From: Trogon surrucura
Lineage: Eukaryota; Chordata; Aves; Trogoniformes; Trogonidae
DNA length: 64,000 nucleotides
Reading direction: 5' to 3'
Assembly (NCBI GenBank): GCA_020746105.1
Contig: CM036643.1
Span: 558,001-622,000, forward strand
The number at the start of each line of letters is the position of its first letter. Position 1 is the stretch's first letter. Of the stretch, positions 34,481 through 47,963 are shown one piece after another. Both the position numbers and the translations under genes were made by a program. Under the pieces are notes generated by a model. That model searched no databases, was not told the DNA's origin, and worked only from the letters and a program-made list of their open reading frames with translations.

Positions 34481-37400
34481 GCTCCCAGCACTCGCCGCCC
34501 TGCTCCCGGCCCTGCCACGGGCTGCTCTTCGCCGAGGCCGACCGGGAGGACTTGCTGAGCCTCCTTTGCTACGAGGGGGGGACTGCCCGAGGCTGGCGAC
34601 GAGACGCCCTTGGCCCGTTCCGACGTCCTGGCCGGAACCAGCGTGGAGATGCTCCAGGCTCAGGAGGAACTGGCTGCTGTGGAGGAGCCTGAAGAGCTGG
34701 GGAGGCCAGAGAGCTCGGAGGAAGAACCGTCTGGCAGCTGGTGTTATGGAGAGGGGCTCTGCGAGGTCGACTCTGCCTGCGAGGGCAATCGGGACGGTTC
34801 CCCGGAGCCAGCCTGGGTGGCCCTGCCTCCCGCTCCGGCCGGGGTCCCAGAGCAGCCCCCCCCCAGGCGGCGTGACCGTGAGTGCATCGCGCACGCGCTG
34901 CCGTCATGCGGCGGCAAGCCTGGACGTGCCCCTCGGCTCTGCTCCCTCATGGGCTTTCGGGTGGGGGCAGAGGGGAGCCAGAGCTGTCTTTTCCTCGGGT
35001 CTTACAGGTGCCCAGACAAGACCCTTGGTACTGCCCTGAATGTGGGGTGGATACTTGCATGGGCGTCTGATCTGTGCATGCCCCAGGGAAGAGGCTGGTG
35101 GGTCTGAAGAGCCCTCAGCCACAGCTTGCTGTGCCCCCCCAGCCTCAGGGTGCTGTGCTCCTCCCTGTCCCAGTGCCCCAGGGGCAGCTTGGCCACAGGG
35201 TGGGCAGCCTGAATCCCTGGGACCACAACCAGCACCTCACTGGCTCCCTCATTGCTTTGCAGGACAGGGAACCCCCATCGTCCCACCTGGCCTTCAAAGA
35301 GGGTGAGTTGTTTCTGTGCTCAAGCAACAAGAGCACCCAGGAGTCCTGACCTACCATCTCCTGTGCTGACCGCAAATGTGGGTTGGCCGGGGGTCCCAGG
35401 CAGGGAGGGAGCAGCCGCACAGGCTGAAGACATGGCTGAGGGCTCCAGGTGGCTCATCCGATCCCAGCTCGCCCCTCACCAAGCAAATGAGGCTGCTTCA
35501 GGGATCGGGGAAGGGAGCTGCTTGGGCTCGGGAAGGGAGAAAGAAGGGTGCCGGCTTTTACCTGAGGGAAGGAAGAAGGAGCGCTGGGGTCAGAGTTGGT
35601 CCTCCAATGGTGCCAGGAGCCCAGCTCCCAAGCACCGAGCTGCTTTTCTGCGTGTAGGAGTGCAGCGAGCAGGCAGGAGGAGTTGGTACCTCCAGTTTTC
35701 AGAGTTGGGGGGGTACCAAACCCTGCTTAGTCCCTACTGATGCCTCAGTTCCAGGCCCTTGCGACCCGGAGGATCTGCTGGACGGTGTGATTTTTGGGGC
35801 AAAGTACCTGGGCTCCACGCAGCTGGTCTCGGAGAGGAACCCCCCGACCAGCGTCCGCATGGCCCAGGCCCAGGAGGCGGTGGACAGGATCAAGGTGCAG
35901 GAGGGTAGAGGGGTCTGACTGCCACCAGCCTGGCCCTTTGCGGGCGTTCGGCAGCGCTCAGGACCTGCCCGGAGGGACCCAAGAGGAGTCCTGGCAGCAG
36001 CAGTGACCTCTCCTGGACGCTCTGTTCTGCAGGCACCCGAGGGGGAGTCCCAGCCCATGACGGAGGTGGATCTGTTTGTCTCCACGCAGAGGATTAAGGT
36101 GCTCACGGCTGACACGCAGGTGAGCAGGGAATGGGAGCACCCACATGGCTTTGGAGCTGCTGAAACCTTCCTGCTTGGCCTTGGGATCTTGGCTTTGCAC
36201 CCCCTCCAGTGGGGTCGTGCCTAAGGATGGCCTGAGGGCGAGGACACGTGTCTCGAGGAGACCTGTGAGTCCGTGGCCATCCCACACAGCCGTGTCGTGT
36301 CCCTCAACTCTCTGCGTAACTGCATGAGGCTTCTCATGCAAGCTGTGCCTTGCAGGAGCTGCAGGGATCTGCAATCAAGCTCCAGAGAGCCCAGGCCTAG
36401 AAATTTCTGTAGCTCTTTGCCTCAGGATTGGTTTCTGCTGTATAGTAAGAGCTGTCTTGTCTCCTGGCAGCACCCAGAAACACAGATGAGTCCTTGATTG
36501 AAGGAGCTGTTTGTACATTTTAGCATAGACGTGGTTTCTGCCCAGCGTGTTCCAGGCATTTAAGCTGCATCCCGGCCTGGTGGCATTTGAACCCTAACCC
36601 TCCCTGCATGTGGTGATGCCCCTCTCGCTCACGGGCTGCCTGTGGGGCCCATCAGGCTGGGGAGAGCTGAATGTTTCTGCCCTTGTCTCCCTTGCCAGGA
36701 GGCCATGATGGATCACTCCCTCCAGACCATCTCCTACATCGCCGACATCGGCTCGCTCGTGGTGCTCATGGCACGCCGGAAACTGCCCCGACGGTCCGAG
36801 GTGGCGGAGGAGAAGCGGCTCTACAAGATGATCTGCCACGTCTTCCACTCGGCTGACGTGAGGCAACACATGAGTCTCTCGGGAGCAGGGGGTGGCCTTG
36901 GGGTCCTGTCCCGCTGTAGCAGCCCGGTGCTCTGGGTCTCCACGCTGGGAGCTCCTGATGAGCACATAGAGGGGGAAAGAGCTCGGCCCAAGTGCCTGAA
37001 CAACAAAAGTGGGGAGGATTGGCACCATAAAGGGGCCCGTTCAGGCAGGGAAGGAGCCAGGATGACCTGGAGCTCCCAGGGCGTTTGCGGGGCGCTGGCA
37101 GGCCTTGGCCCCATTTGGCCACGGGACCTCGGGCACCAACAACCCCTGTCTTTCCCCAGGCCCAAATCATTGCTCAGGCCATCGGGCAGGCGTTCGGCGT
37201 GGCCTACCAGCGCTTCCTGGAGGCCAACAGCATCGACCCGAGCGAGCTGAGCCCTCGCCAGTATAGCCGTGCCCTTGAGGACCAAGAGCAATACAACGCG
37301 GAGCTGACCCACTTCTCCCGGCAGGAGAACTGCAAGGACGTAAGAGCTGCTTTGGATGGGTGGGGACAGTGTGGGGCACCCGCTGGCACCCCTGTGTCGT

Positions 37401-39613
37401 CCCCTCCACAGCTCAGTGACCCGCTGAAGGGCTCCCTGCACAACTGGGCCCCATTCCAGCTGGCTGTGAGCCCAGGACAGTTGTGCTGGGGCCAGGACAT
37501 GTGCCTCATGACTCTAGTGACTGTAACCCGTCTGTTTCTCCCCTCTTCCTCCCTCCAGGTCTGCATCCGGAAGCAGAAGGGGGAGATCCTGGGCATCGCC
37601 GTCGTAGAGTCGGGCTGGGGCTCCATCTTACCCACCGTGGTCATCGCCAACCTGATGCACGGGGGTCCAGCGGAGAGGTCGGGCGAGCTGAGCATCGGGG
37701 ACCGCCTCATGTCCGTGAACGGGACGAGCCTGGTGGGGCTGCCCCTCTCCACCTGCCAGAGCATCATCCGGGTGAGCCAGGCCTGCGTGTAGGGTGGCCT
37801 CCCCACCACCTGGTGGGAGGGTGAGAGCTGGCGGAGGTGGCGACCGGCCTGAAATTCTGGGGGTGTCTGCAACGCCGGGATCACCCCCTGGTGCTCCTGG
37901 CATGGGGGTGAGTGGGTGGCAGGAGGCTGTGGGGATGGAGCGGCCAAGGGCATGCCAGGGGGACTGTGACAGCCCCTGCTCTGAGTGCTTGGAAGGGAGG
38001 GATGAGACAAGGCAGGGAATTAAATTTGCTGCGGCAGGATGCTGCCTGAGGAGGAGGGTGGGTGAGGAGGCAGGCACTTGTCCTGGAAGGAACCTGTTGT
38101 ATCTTCTAATTCCTGGGCAGGAAGGGGCTGAAAGTAAGGACAGTGTGGCCTCAGGGGCAGAGTGAGACATCTTGCGCTGGATTTATAAGTTCTTCTTGAG
38201 CTTCTGTCTTCAGGATCCCTGTGTGTGCCTCAGTTTCCCCACTGAAAAGAGGTTGCTAATCCTCAGCCATCCCGTGAGCAACGTGGCCACATCACCCCTC
38301 TGAACTGTGCTGAATAGCTCTCCAAAGTCTGACAAAGCCCTGTTCCGTCTTCCAGGAGCTGAAGCACCAGGTAGAAGTGACGCTGAACATCGTACACTGT
38401 TCCCCTGTCACCACGGCTGTCATCCGGCGCCCTGACTCCAAGTACCAGCTGGGCTTCTGCGTTGAGAACGGCGTGGTGAGTGCCCGCGGAGGTGGGAGCA
38501 GGGTCAGCCGTGGGCTTCAGCCGCTCGTCTGCCAGAGGGACGCGCGGTCCTGGCTGTGTCCGCACAGACGGATGCATGGCTCCCGTGCTCCTTGTGCCTA
38601 CCGGGGCTGAGGTTTCACAGGGCTCTGCCCTGCCACAGCAAAGGCTCTTTGTAGCTCTCCTGCAGCACCTGTGGTTAGATCACTCTCCGTGGTGCTCCTT
38701 AGCTGTTTGCTTTTGGGGTGGTGGCTTCTTTCTGGCTTTTTTGGCGTGACCTTAGTGACATTTGTTGCTCTCCTTAGTGCCCCTGCCACTCCCTGCTCTG
38801 GGCTCCACAGTGGCTGGGTTGGAAAGGCGGAGAGAAATGTTTCCAGGACCCATGGGAGCTGATGGGGTGGGTGGGCAGTGAAGGGGGTGTTACGGCCGTA
38901 TCACACACTCACCAGTGCTCCCAGTAGTGTTGGAGACGTGGTTACCATGCGGGTGCATCAGAGCTGCTGTCCCAGGGAGAAGCTCTGGCTCTGCAGCCAG
39001 ATGGGAGCACAAGGGTTCAAGGGGTGGATGGGGGGAGCTCAATAACAGGCTCCCCTTGCCCTACAGCTCAGCATGTCACTGCTGACAGCAACCCAAGGGG
39101 CCATCCCTGCCCTCGCTGCATGCCCGTGGGCTGGGAGAGACGGCATCCAAGTCCAAAGTTCTTACCAGGAGCCTGCACGGCTGAGAGGGTTTGGGGGGGT
39201 GGTTGCGCATGGGCCTGGGCTGTGAGCACAGCTCTGCTCTTACCAGCTCTCCCTGCTCCCCAGATCTGCAGCCTGATGCGTGGGGGCATCGCAGAGAGAG
39301 GTGGCATCCGCGTGGGACACCGCATCATCGAGATCAACGGGCAGAGCGTGGTGGCAACGCCCCATGAGAAAATCATCCAGATCCTTACGCAGGCGGTCAG
39401 CGAGGTGAGCCGGGCTGGGCGACCGCGGATCCCCGTGCCCTGGGGCAGCTGCGTGTGAGGCAGGCTGGGCTCAGTTTTGCACCAGCACCCTGCAGCCTGG
39501 GGCTTGGCATCTCCCAGCTGACCTCTGCGTCTCTGCCTTAGGTCCACATCAAGACCATGCCGGCCTCCACGTACCGCTTACTGACCGGGCAGGAGCAGCC
39601 CGTCTTCCTCTGA
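33808..39613 (+). CDS. APBA3: APBA3 (X11-gamma/Mint3) adaptor, with a frameshift in the first coding exon
   Basis: Cytosolic PTB-PDZ-PDZ adaptor; the family binds APP, and Mint3 also regulates HIF-1 via FIH. Exons: 33808-34877, 35749-35894, 36033-36119, 36699-36857, 37160-37339, 37559-37771, 38356-38475, 39264-39404, 39542-39613. The PTB domain begins near [19 protein letters not shown]1 contains [21 protein letters not shown]2 contains [20 protein letters not shown]; the C-terminus is GQEQPVFL. In exon 1 the frame breaks at a G7 run (34575-34581): homology to human APBA3 holds before it ([12 protein letters not shown]), and the reading continues after it in a frame that would follow from one G fewer. 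The exon length minus one also matches the phase of the next acceptor, giving about 728 aa (human 575). An assembly or sequencing error in the homopolymer is the simplest explanation. MEFQ at 33820 is an alternative start. Confidence 0.9.
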
Positions 39614-40519
39614 GCCTCCAGCTGTGCCCAGCTGTGGCTGTGCACGCCAGGACCCAGGGCTGCGAGTGCAGGACAGACTCTGCCTCCTGCCCCAGCACCC
39701 TCATAGGAGCCCTCTGGTTCCTGAGGCCTAACCCTGCACCTCTTTCAAGTTTTGCTCAGGACACAGTGGGGGACTCTAGGGGCCTGACACCCGGCTCGAG
39801 CAGTGTCACAGCCTATGGTGCCGCAGTTTGGGCGCTTCCCCCCCCTATATTTACCCCTCTCTGCCTCACAGTGCCTGCACGGTGCCTGTCCCGTTGCTTC
39901 ACAGCGTCCCTTACCTTAGGCTGGTGCTGGCAGGAGGAGAAGGGACCCTGCATGAAATGTCACCCCATCCAGTCACCACAGATCGTGCTTTTACACTCAC
40001 CAACGGTGCCTTTCTCCCTGTGGAGATGGTGCTGGACGCACAGCTCCAGGGCTCACCCTAGCACAGCCCCAGAGCAGGGCTGACGCTGCCCACTGCTCTG
40101 TGGGCACACGCTGGCACCCCTTAGGGAGAGCTGGCAGCTCCCAGGCTCAGCCTTAAGTGCAGCAGCACCTTGGTACCTGCTCCTCCTCCCTGGCTTTGCT
40201 GGGGCCTGTCAGGGGTGCAAACAAACTCCCTGTCAGCAGCAAGCTGGGAAACTACCTCTGCTCTTCCCTGGTGCTGCCTTTAACTGCTTTGCACACACGG
40301 CCTGGCCCCAGCCTGCCAGGGTATGGAGTTGAAGCCCTCAGGGCTCAGCGCAGGAAAAGGGAACAGGGCGCTGCACGGTCCCACGTCCCGGGGCAGCTTG
40401 GGGCCATGAGCCCCAAGGCCCAGCCCCTGGTGATGTGTCTTTTCGGAAATGGGTCTCTGGACCCTTGTGGCTGAGGCAGCACTGTTGTGGCTTTGCCTGT
40501 GTGCTTGGTTGATGTAAAA

Positions 40520-40525
40520 AATAAA
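40520..40525 (+). terminator. APBA3 poly(A) signal
   Basis: AATAAA about 0.9 kb after the APBA3 stop codon, followed by a GT-rich stretch. Confidence 0.7.
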
Positions 40526-40765
40526 AGTTTTGGGGAACATGGGAAGCTGCGTTTCCGGAGCCCTGGCTGGGCTGCAGCAGAGGAGGCTCAGCTCAGGGCC
40601 ACGCACCCCGAGCCGCCTGCGGTGCCAGATGTCAGCACAACCCCGGCCCGATTCCCTCAGCCATCCCTCTTGGGGCAAGCAGGGTGTCTGGCTGCAGAGG
40701 TGCCTGCGTCCCAGCAAAGCCACCCAGAATGCACAAAAACAGCCCCTCCTGATCAAAATCCCTTT

Positions 40766-40771
40766 TTTATT
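40766..40771 (-). terminator. TJP3 poly(A) signal
   Basis: TTTATT on plus (AATAAA on minus), 160 bases beyond the TJP3 stop codon. Confidence 0.75.
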
Positions 40772-40930
40772 CCAGCAGCAGAGGCCGTGGCCAAAAATGG
40801 TCCCGGGTGGCGGGGGGAACGGCAGGATTAGGCTCAACCCACCCTGGCCGTGGGGTGCTGCACGGGACCAGCACTGGCACATGGACCTGGTGGTGTGGGG
40901 CTGTGGCAGGGACAGAGGCCAGCGGTGCCA

Positions 40931-43900
40931 CTACACGTCTGTAGCTGGGCCCCACTCATAGCCTTCATCTTCATCAGAGTCGTCCCTGGCTCGTGTGAAC
41001 CTCTTCCTCACGGCGTCATGCTCGTATTCCCTGGGGGATGAGAATCCACAGTGATGCCTCTGCCATGGCGGCAGAGACAGCTCCCCGTGGGAGGCTCGGG
41101 GTACCTGATGCTGTCATAGCGCTGGCCCCGCTGGCTCTGCCGCTGCTGCTGCTCGGTCACCTGTGAGAGACCAGAGAGGTGGGGAGGTCAGAGGTAGGGG
41201 CAGGGTTTGTGCCCCAGCCTGGGGCTGGGCTGCGTTCCCCCATAGGGAACCAGAGCAGGGCGCAATGCGCAGCTGGACCCCGCAGCAGCTAGAGGTGACA
41301 TCCTGCCTGTGCCACAGGGGACAGGAATTAGCCCCTGCAGTGAGGCGCTGTGCCACCGCTCCCCTGCTCCACCAGCCCCTTGTACTAGGATGGGGGGACC
41401 CACCTGCTCCATCAGGTCATGGCTCAGGGACATCTGTGCTGGCTCAGAGGAGCGGGCCAGCCCCGGCTGGTCGTAGGTGTCCTCTGCCTCGCCGTCGGTG
41501 TAGGCACCTGTCTCGCCGTCCGTGTCATCGTAGTCGCTGTTGGCGTGACTGTCACAGGTCAGGTAGCCCAAGGCTGCTGTGGACGGTGGGTCCAGCAGGT
41601 CCAGACTGTCCTGCAGTGCCACATCTGCCTGCGGGGTAGGGATGGCAGAGACCTGGGACCCCAGATGTGGAGGGGGCCAGGGCATGGGCCCGTCACCTGC
41701 CAGGCTGCAGCCTCAGCAGGCTGAGCCTTGCTGCAGGGACCCCGTGCCTCGTACCTGCTCTGCTGCCGTCCAGATGGGCTGGCTCTGCTGCGTCCTGATG
41801 ATGTCCTTGATGGCCTCGTACCAGGCGTTGCTGCTGAGGCTGATGGTGGCAGTGAAGAGGTGGCTGCAGTACTTCTTCATCTTGCTGGCCTGGGCGTAGA
41901 GGCGCCGGGAGCTCTTCCTGGAGTCGGGCGCCAGCCACTGGCGCATGGCCTTGATGGCCTGACGGCTCTCGGGCTCGCAGAACACCACCACCGGGTAGTA
42001 CTGCACGTAGTTGAGGCGCTCCACGGCCGAGGGCGTGATGTCCAACAAGGCGTGCTTGTCCTGGGGCAGGGCACAGGCATCAACCCCGCTGGGGGCAGAG
42101 GCCATGAGCTCCCCCCCAGGCCCACCTGCCTCCGAGGACATGGGAAAGGTCTCTCACCTTCTCCGCGATCTGCCGCACCGAGTCCAACTTGATGACCTTG
42201 GACGATGCCCCGTCTCGGGGTATGCTCGCTGCGGAGAGACGGTGTGAGAGGGGCTGGGGGAGATGTGGCAGCCCCAGGTGGGGTCTGGCCACGCCCGGCC
42301 CCAGGGCTGTGTCCATCAAGGGGGTGGGGGACACGTCTGGGGCCTGGCTGGCATCATGATGCACGGAGAGAGGGTGAATGAGCCAAGGAAGCTGTTGGGG
42401 TGTCACAGGGAGGGGGCAACAAGGCAGGATCGGGACAGAGCTGCAGGTAAAGAACTCCCACAGGTTCTGGACACTGAGGGTCCAGCTCCTGGTTATAATT
42501 TCCCCCAGCATGGGGGAGGCACTTACGGGCAATCTCAAACAGCTCAGGCAGCTCCGTGCTCAACTTCTGCATGGCAATATCTGCGATGGGGCCCAGGATC
42601 ACCACCGGCCGCTTGAAGCTGGCTGTAGGGAGAACACAGGAACGCTCAGGGTGAGGGCAGAGCTCGCAGCACCCAGGCTTCCAGCCCCAGTCCTTGAGGT
42701 GCCCAGTGGGCCTGGGATTCACCCCACTCCTCCCCGGAGGATGGAGCCCACTGGTACCCACAGCTGGGCACCCCTGGGGCTGATGTCCCCTGGGTGGGCC
42801 TGGGTGATGGGGACACAGCCCCAGTGCCCACCTTCCTTCAGGACCACCCTCTCATACGGTGGGTAGCGGCCCTGCTTTGTGAGGGCAGACAGGTCCTCCC
42901 GGCTCTTCCGCAGCATCTTCTTGGCTCCCCGCAGGCCTCGCAGCTTCCAAAACTCAGCCCGTGCCCCGGAGGGGTTGGCACCAGATGTGGTTTTCAGCAC
43001 CGACTCCAGGCTGGCGATCTGCTCGGCCCTGGGAGGGGAAGGGGCTCAGAACCTGGAGCCTCCGGTTTTACCCCTGCTTCGTCTCTCCAGGCTCCGAGGA
43101 GTAGGGCAGGAGGAGCCAGCATCCCTGCTTGTTGGCAGAGCTGTGGTAGCCTCTTCCCTCTGGGACCTTAGACAACTAGAGCATTAACTGCCACATCACC
43201 CCTGAGAAGGAATTTCACCATCTCATTCTTCCCACCGCTGCTCCACCACCCCTCACCCTGCGTTTTACTGGGCCCGCTATCCATGACCCATCACACTTGA
43301 AACCGTTTCTGGCTCCATCCCTACCTGCTCTGGTTGGGGATGATGCCCTTGTCCTGCTCCTGCAGGTCCCTCCCCATGCGCACAGCCAGCCAGTTCCCCA
43401 GCCTGCCCCGGTACATGGTGTCCAGCACGTGGAAGACGTCCCCACGGGCAAAGCTGAGCCCCGACGGTGTGTCCTTCTCAAAGTCAAAGTGCGTCCGGAT
43501 GTAGAACGAGTCACCCACGTTGGACGAGATCATCTTCCTGTAAACTGGAGCCCGGGGTGAGAGGGACCATCAGAGAAAGAGGTGGCTCAAGAGGAAGATG
43601 CTGGAGAGGGAGGTGCTGGAGGGATTTGGGAAGAAGCTGGGCTGGCCAGGAGCCTCCCCTGCAGCCCTTGCTGCTAAGGAGGGCGTTGGGGACAATTTTT
43701 CCTCCTGTGGTTCTCTCAGGCATGCTGGGAAGAGCAGGGCCTAACCTTCCAGCACACACTGGTCTCTCCAGCTGAACCATTGTGCCAGAAAGACCCCGTG
43801 CTCCAGGATGCCAAGGCACGAACGGGGCCAAGGTGATGTGGTCCCCTCCCATCACCTCTGGAGGGGGGCGTGGGGAAGAAGGACCACCTCACAGGGGCAG

Positions 43901-46900
43901 AAAGGACCATGACGCATCTAAGCAGCTCCTATGCTTGCCTCAGAAGAGACAGAAGGTGGAAAGACAGAAGCCCAGGATAAGTCTGGTTGTCACTCACTGT
44001 CCTGTTTGCTCTGGATCCACAGCGTGATGTCCTCGCCTGGCGGCAGGCTCATGAGATACTCCACGGCCTCCTCACGGGTCAGGTTCTGGAAACTGGTGTT
44101 GTTCACCTGCCGTGGAAAAGCACTTCAACACCATCCCGCCAGCGGGATAGAGGGTGCAGGTACCAGCAGGAGTTCCAGGGATGGCAACGCTCAGGGCAGG
44201 ATGGGAGAGTAACTGGTCCCCGTCACCCAAGTGCCTGCCACAACCCTGGTAACCCTGAGGGGGCCTCTGGGTGCCTGGACGTCGCTGGGTGTCAGCACAG
44301 TGCTGGAGACAGGAACTGTCTTGAGCAATGCCCCAAGAGCCAGCCCAATGTGTACAGGCCACGGGCACCAGCGCTGACCCAAAACAATGCTCAGCAGGAG
44401 AAATCCAAACCCTGGGGGAGCATCAGGCCCGAGAGGGATGGGGCCAGTGGGGGTGCAGAAGCTTTCGGAGCCATTCCCAGCCCCGGATACCTGCAGGATC
44501 TGGTCCCCTTCCCGGACACCCTGGCTGTCAGCTGGGCTCCCCTCCTGCACGCTCGACACAAAGATGCCCACGTCGTTCCCACCAGCGAGCCGCAGCCCGA
44601 CGCTTTTAGCCTTCACGAAGTGCACGACCCTGGAGTCAGCGCTGTACCTGCCACAGGGGGAGCTGGGGTCAGCTCAGCGGTGACACACTGGGGACAGCGC
44701 AGGGGGTCACTGGGTGCTCTGTGGTCCCAACCCTGCACTGGATCAGCTCCCTCGCTCCCCCAGCCCTTCCCCAGCACCTCTTGCAGACGTACCCATCCTT
44801 GCAGGCAGCTCGGGCAGCGGGGCTGGCCTGGGAGTCGTGGTGGCCGTCCTCCATGGCTTCCAGCAGGTCTGCAGGGAAGGAGAGCTGGTCCGGGAGGCGG
44901 CAGTGGCTGCACCGCTGCCAGGGCAGCTGGAGTACGGCGAGACCTGGTGTGGCTCTGCCAGGGGAATTCACGCAGCAGAGACACGCAGGAGCCCCACTCA
45001 ATGCTTTTAGCTCCCCTGGCCTGACCTGAGCTCACTCACCAGGGCCTTGAGCATCGTCTTCGACTGCGTCGGCCACAGGGTCCCTATCCGATCGTCTCCT
45101 CTCCCTGAAACAAAGTTGGGGCAGGATGAAGGCAGGTCACAGAGGCAGGTGCTGGATGGGCACAGGCAGGCAGCATCAAGTGGGCAGCAAGGTCGGCGGA
45201 GCAAGCCAGGGACTAAATGGCAATCCCATTGCTGGGGTGAACTGGAGCCGGGATGGAGGAGAACCAGCCCGTCCAGACAGGCAGAGAACACAGCGGGTCT
45301 GATGGGGGAAAGAGGGGCTCAAGGGGACAGCGCGGGACTTACGGTGGTGAGGTCACCCTGGCAGCAACCGGAGGTGGCAGGGAGGCCTCAGGCGATGGCG
45401 GGTGGGACAGTTCAGAGTTGATGTCAGAGATGTCTGCAGCAACCATTAGACATACTAGTGACCACCTAGTCCCTGTGCCGCGCGTCTGGCCCTCAGCCCC
45501 ATCACCGTGTCCCCTCACCATCCATCCGGGAGCTGTCGCTCTGGCTGTCTTCTACGTCAGGGATGTTGACCAGGAACTGCCGGTGGTCCCGGAGGATGAG
45601 CAGGGTCAGGATCCCCTCCGTGCGCTCGATGAGCTGCTGGGTCTCAGCCAGGGACATGTCCTTGCTGGCCACCCCGTTGATCTGGAGGGGTCAGAGCAGG
45701 AGGCCTCAGGGCACTCGCTCCCGGGAAAGCTGCCCCGGGGAACGTCCTGCTCGATGAGAAGGCTCCGGCTGTCGCCTTCCCAGTCCCTTCCAGCCTCTCC
45801 AGCCTGAGCCCAGCTCCCAGGGCCTCGCCTGTCCTGGGCTGCTTCCCTCTTCCTGGCTGCCTCATCCATCACAGAGGAAACAAATTAGCAAGGCTAATTA
45901 TATCCCACCTTTAGCTGCAGCGGGGCCCTGTGTGGAGGCAGGAGCTGCAAAGACCCACTCGGACGCTGCCTGAAGCTCGGTTTCTCTTCGACCCGGGCCC
46001 AGCGCTGTCCTTCCATGCACCAGACTGGTGCCAGCGAGTGACGCCCCAAGCAGACCACGGGGCTGTGACCTCCCCAAGGTGCAGCAGCTTTTCCCACCGG
46101 ATTGCCGGGATGAAATCCCTCCCGTTTGCCCCAGAGTCGCTTTGATCCGGGCCCATGTGTGCAAACCAAGTGTCTCCCTCCCTCTATTCCCTCCTCCCCA
46201 AATCCTTTAAGCATCGTTTCACCTGAACACCCCAGCTCCTCAGCTGACTGCTCCCAGGGCAGGGACACCCACACGCTCTTGGCTTGTCCCCTGTGGTGAC
46301 ACTGCCCAGAGACAAGCCACCCGAAGAGGGGGAGATGAGATCCCCAGCAAGCGCTGTGTGTACCCCATGGGCCTTCGTACCTTGAGGATGAGGTCTCCCT
46401 CCTGCAAGGAGCTGCCCTTTGCTGCCAGCCCGCTCTCCACTATGTGCTTGATGAAGAGCTGACTTCCCAGCTTCAGGCCATACTCTGCACCAGAGAGAGC
46501 CCATGACAGTGCCGGAGCCAGGCAGATGTGGGACCCCCATCGCCACCATCCCCACAAGCCCATCCTGGCTCCCCTTGGGGCACCAGCAAGCCCCAAAGCT
46601 GATGTCTGTAACCCTGGGCTGAGGCTGGACAGGTTTGGTGCACCCAACACAGCGTGCACTGCCTCTCACAGCGTGCCAGACCCAGGCATCAACTCTGCCA
46701 TCACCCCCCGCCAAGGGACACATGGCCACGAACAAAGTGACAAGACCCAGGGACAGAGGGAGCGGGAGGCGCTCACCTTCATCCTGCTTCTGCTTCACCA
46801 GGACTGACGTGATGGGCTTCATCGGCACATCCTGGCGCGGCAGCCGCTTGAAGCCCGACACCAGGACCAGCCCATTGGTGTCACGCTCGTGGCTGAAGCC

Positions 46901-47963
46901 ATTGGTGGAGCGATGCCGGCTGTAGCCCCTCTGATCCGAGCCGCTGCCGGGGCTCTGCCTCCAGTGGCTGCTGTCCTGGCTTCGCCTCCGGCTCCGGGAT
47001 GCTGGCTTGTGGTGGCGGCGATCATCACGGTGGTGGCCAGAGCTCCTCTCGCTGGACGAGTCCCCATCATAGCCCTGGCTGTGGTCCAGGTCATCCCGAG
47101 AGCGGCGCAGGGCTGGGTCCGCACCGTGCGACCCGTACTCCTCGTCCGAGTCATAGCGCTGAGGTGTGATGGGGGACCCAGGGCTGCTCTTGCTCGCGGG
47201 GAGGTGGACTTTCTTCTGTCTTTTCAGTGTCTGCAAGCGGATAGGGAGAAAGAGAGGGTGGTGGGTGCAGTCATCTCTGCCAGCCGATGTTTCTACAGAA
47301 ACGTCCAAGCTCCCAACAGGAACCCGGGGGTGTGCAATACAGAAGAGCTGGGATGGGGACAGGCACGCAGAATGACAGAATCTCTTTAGTTGGAAGAGAC
47401 CTGTAAGATCATTGAGTCCAACCATTGACCTGACGCTGCCAGGTCACCGCAAAACCGTGTCGCTAAGCACCACATCAACACACTGCTGGCTCTGTCCCGC
47501 CGCAGGGCACACTCACGATGTTGGCGATCTTGCCACAGGTTTTAAGTGTCTGGATAGCGAAGGAGGATGAGACATTCTCCATGGAAAGGCCGTTCACCAT
47601 CACGATGTGATCCTTCCTCCTGGGAGGGAAAAGGCAGCTGTGGCTCTGCCCCAGGCGCAGCCCCGAGCTGTCAGAAGCACCTCTGATATTCCCACATCCC
47701 CGCACACTCACTGGAGCCGTCCCACCGCCGGTCCCCCGGACACCACATCTGAAACAACCACCGCTGTGTCCCCGGTCACCCTGTTGGGACGGTCCCGGCC
47801 TCCAGAGACAGCAAAGCCAAAGCCCCGTTGAGAGTCCTGTCGGGCAGAGAGGGGTCAGGCAGAGTTGGCCCCACAGACCCCGTCCCCTCCCGCAGCCACC
47901 GCGGGCTGTGTTCACCTTGCTCAGCGTCACCGTGTGTTGCTCCCAGATCAACATCTCCTCCAT
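40931..47963 (-). CDS. TJP3: TJP3, tight junction protein ZO-3
   Basis: MAGUK scaffold linking claudins and occludin to actin at tight junctions. Nineteen coding exons: 47963-47916, 47836-47712, 47619-47517, 47230-46777, 46484-46381, 45681-45519, 45433-45343, 45104-45040, 44868-44793, 44647-44491, 44106-43998, 43544-43325, 43028-42832, 42622-42527, 42228-42158, 42060-41755, 41628-41404, 41160-41105, 41030-40931; 921 aa (human 919). PDZ1 about 11-95; a basic Arg/Ser-rich linker in the 454-nt exon; PDZ2 with [20 protein letters not shown]; a shorter PDZ2-PDZ3 linker than human; PDZ3 with [20 protein letters not shown]3 with [15 protein letters not shown]; an inactive guanylate-kinase-like domain with [18 protein letters not shown]; an acidic C-terminus ending ATDV, a class I PDZ ligand (human ATDL). 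The start [10 protein letters not shown] has a strong Kozak (CCCACCATGG) and matches the ZO-3 N-terminus. Confidence 0.95.
47368..47475 (-). mobile_element. Short CR1 LINE tail in a TJP3 intron
   Basis: Begins with AGAATGACAGAATCTCTTTA, then GTTGGAAGAGACCTGTAAGA and TCATTGAGTCCAACCATTGA, the reverse complement of a CR1 3' end. It is sense-oriented relative to TJP3. Confidence 0.85.

Larger units (their letters stand above)
39614..40930. other. Convergent 3' ends of APBA3 and TJP3
   Basis: APBA3 3' UTR (+) up to an AATAAA at 40520-40525, and TJP3 3' UTR (-) down to an AATAAA on the minus strand at 40766-40771. The two signals are 240 bases apart. No other gene is seen. Confidence 0.7.

Noticed and set aside
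33386-34894. 502-codon minus-strand frame
   Set aside because: Antisense shadow of the MRPL54/APBA3 CpG island and the APBA3 first exon; Arg/Pro/Gly-rich without homology.
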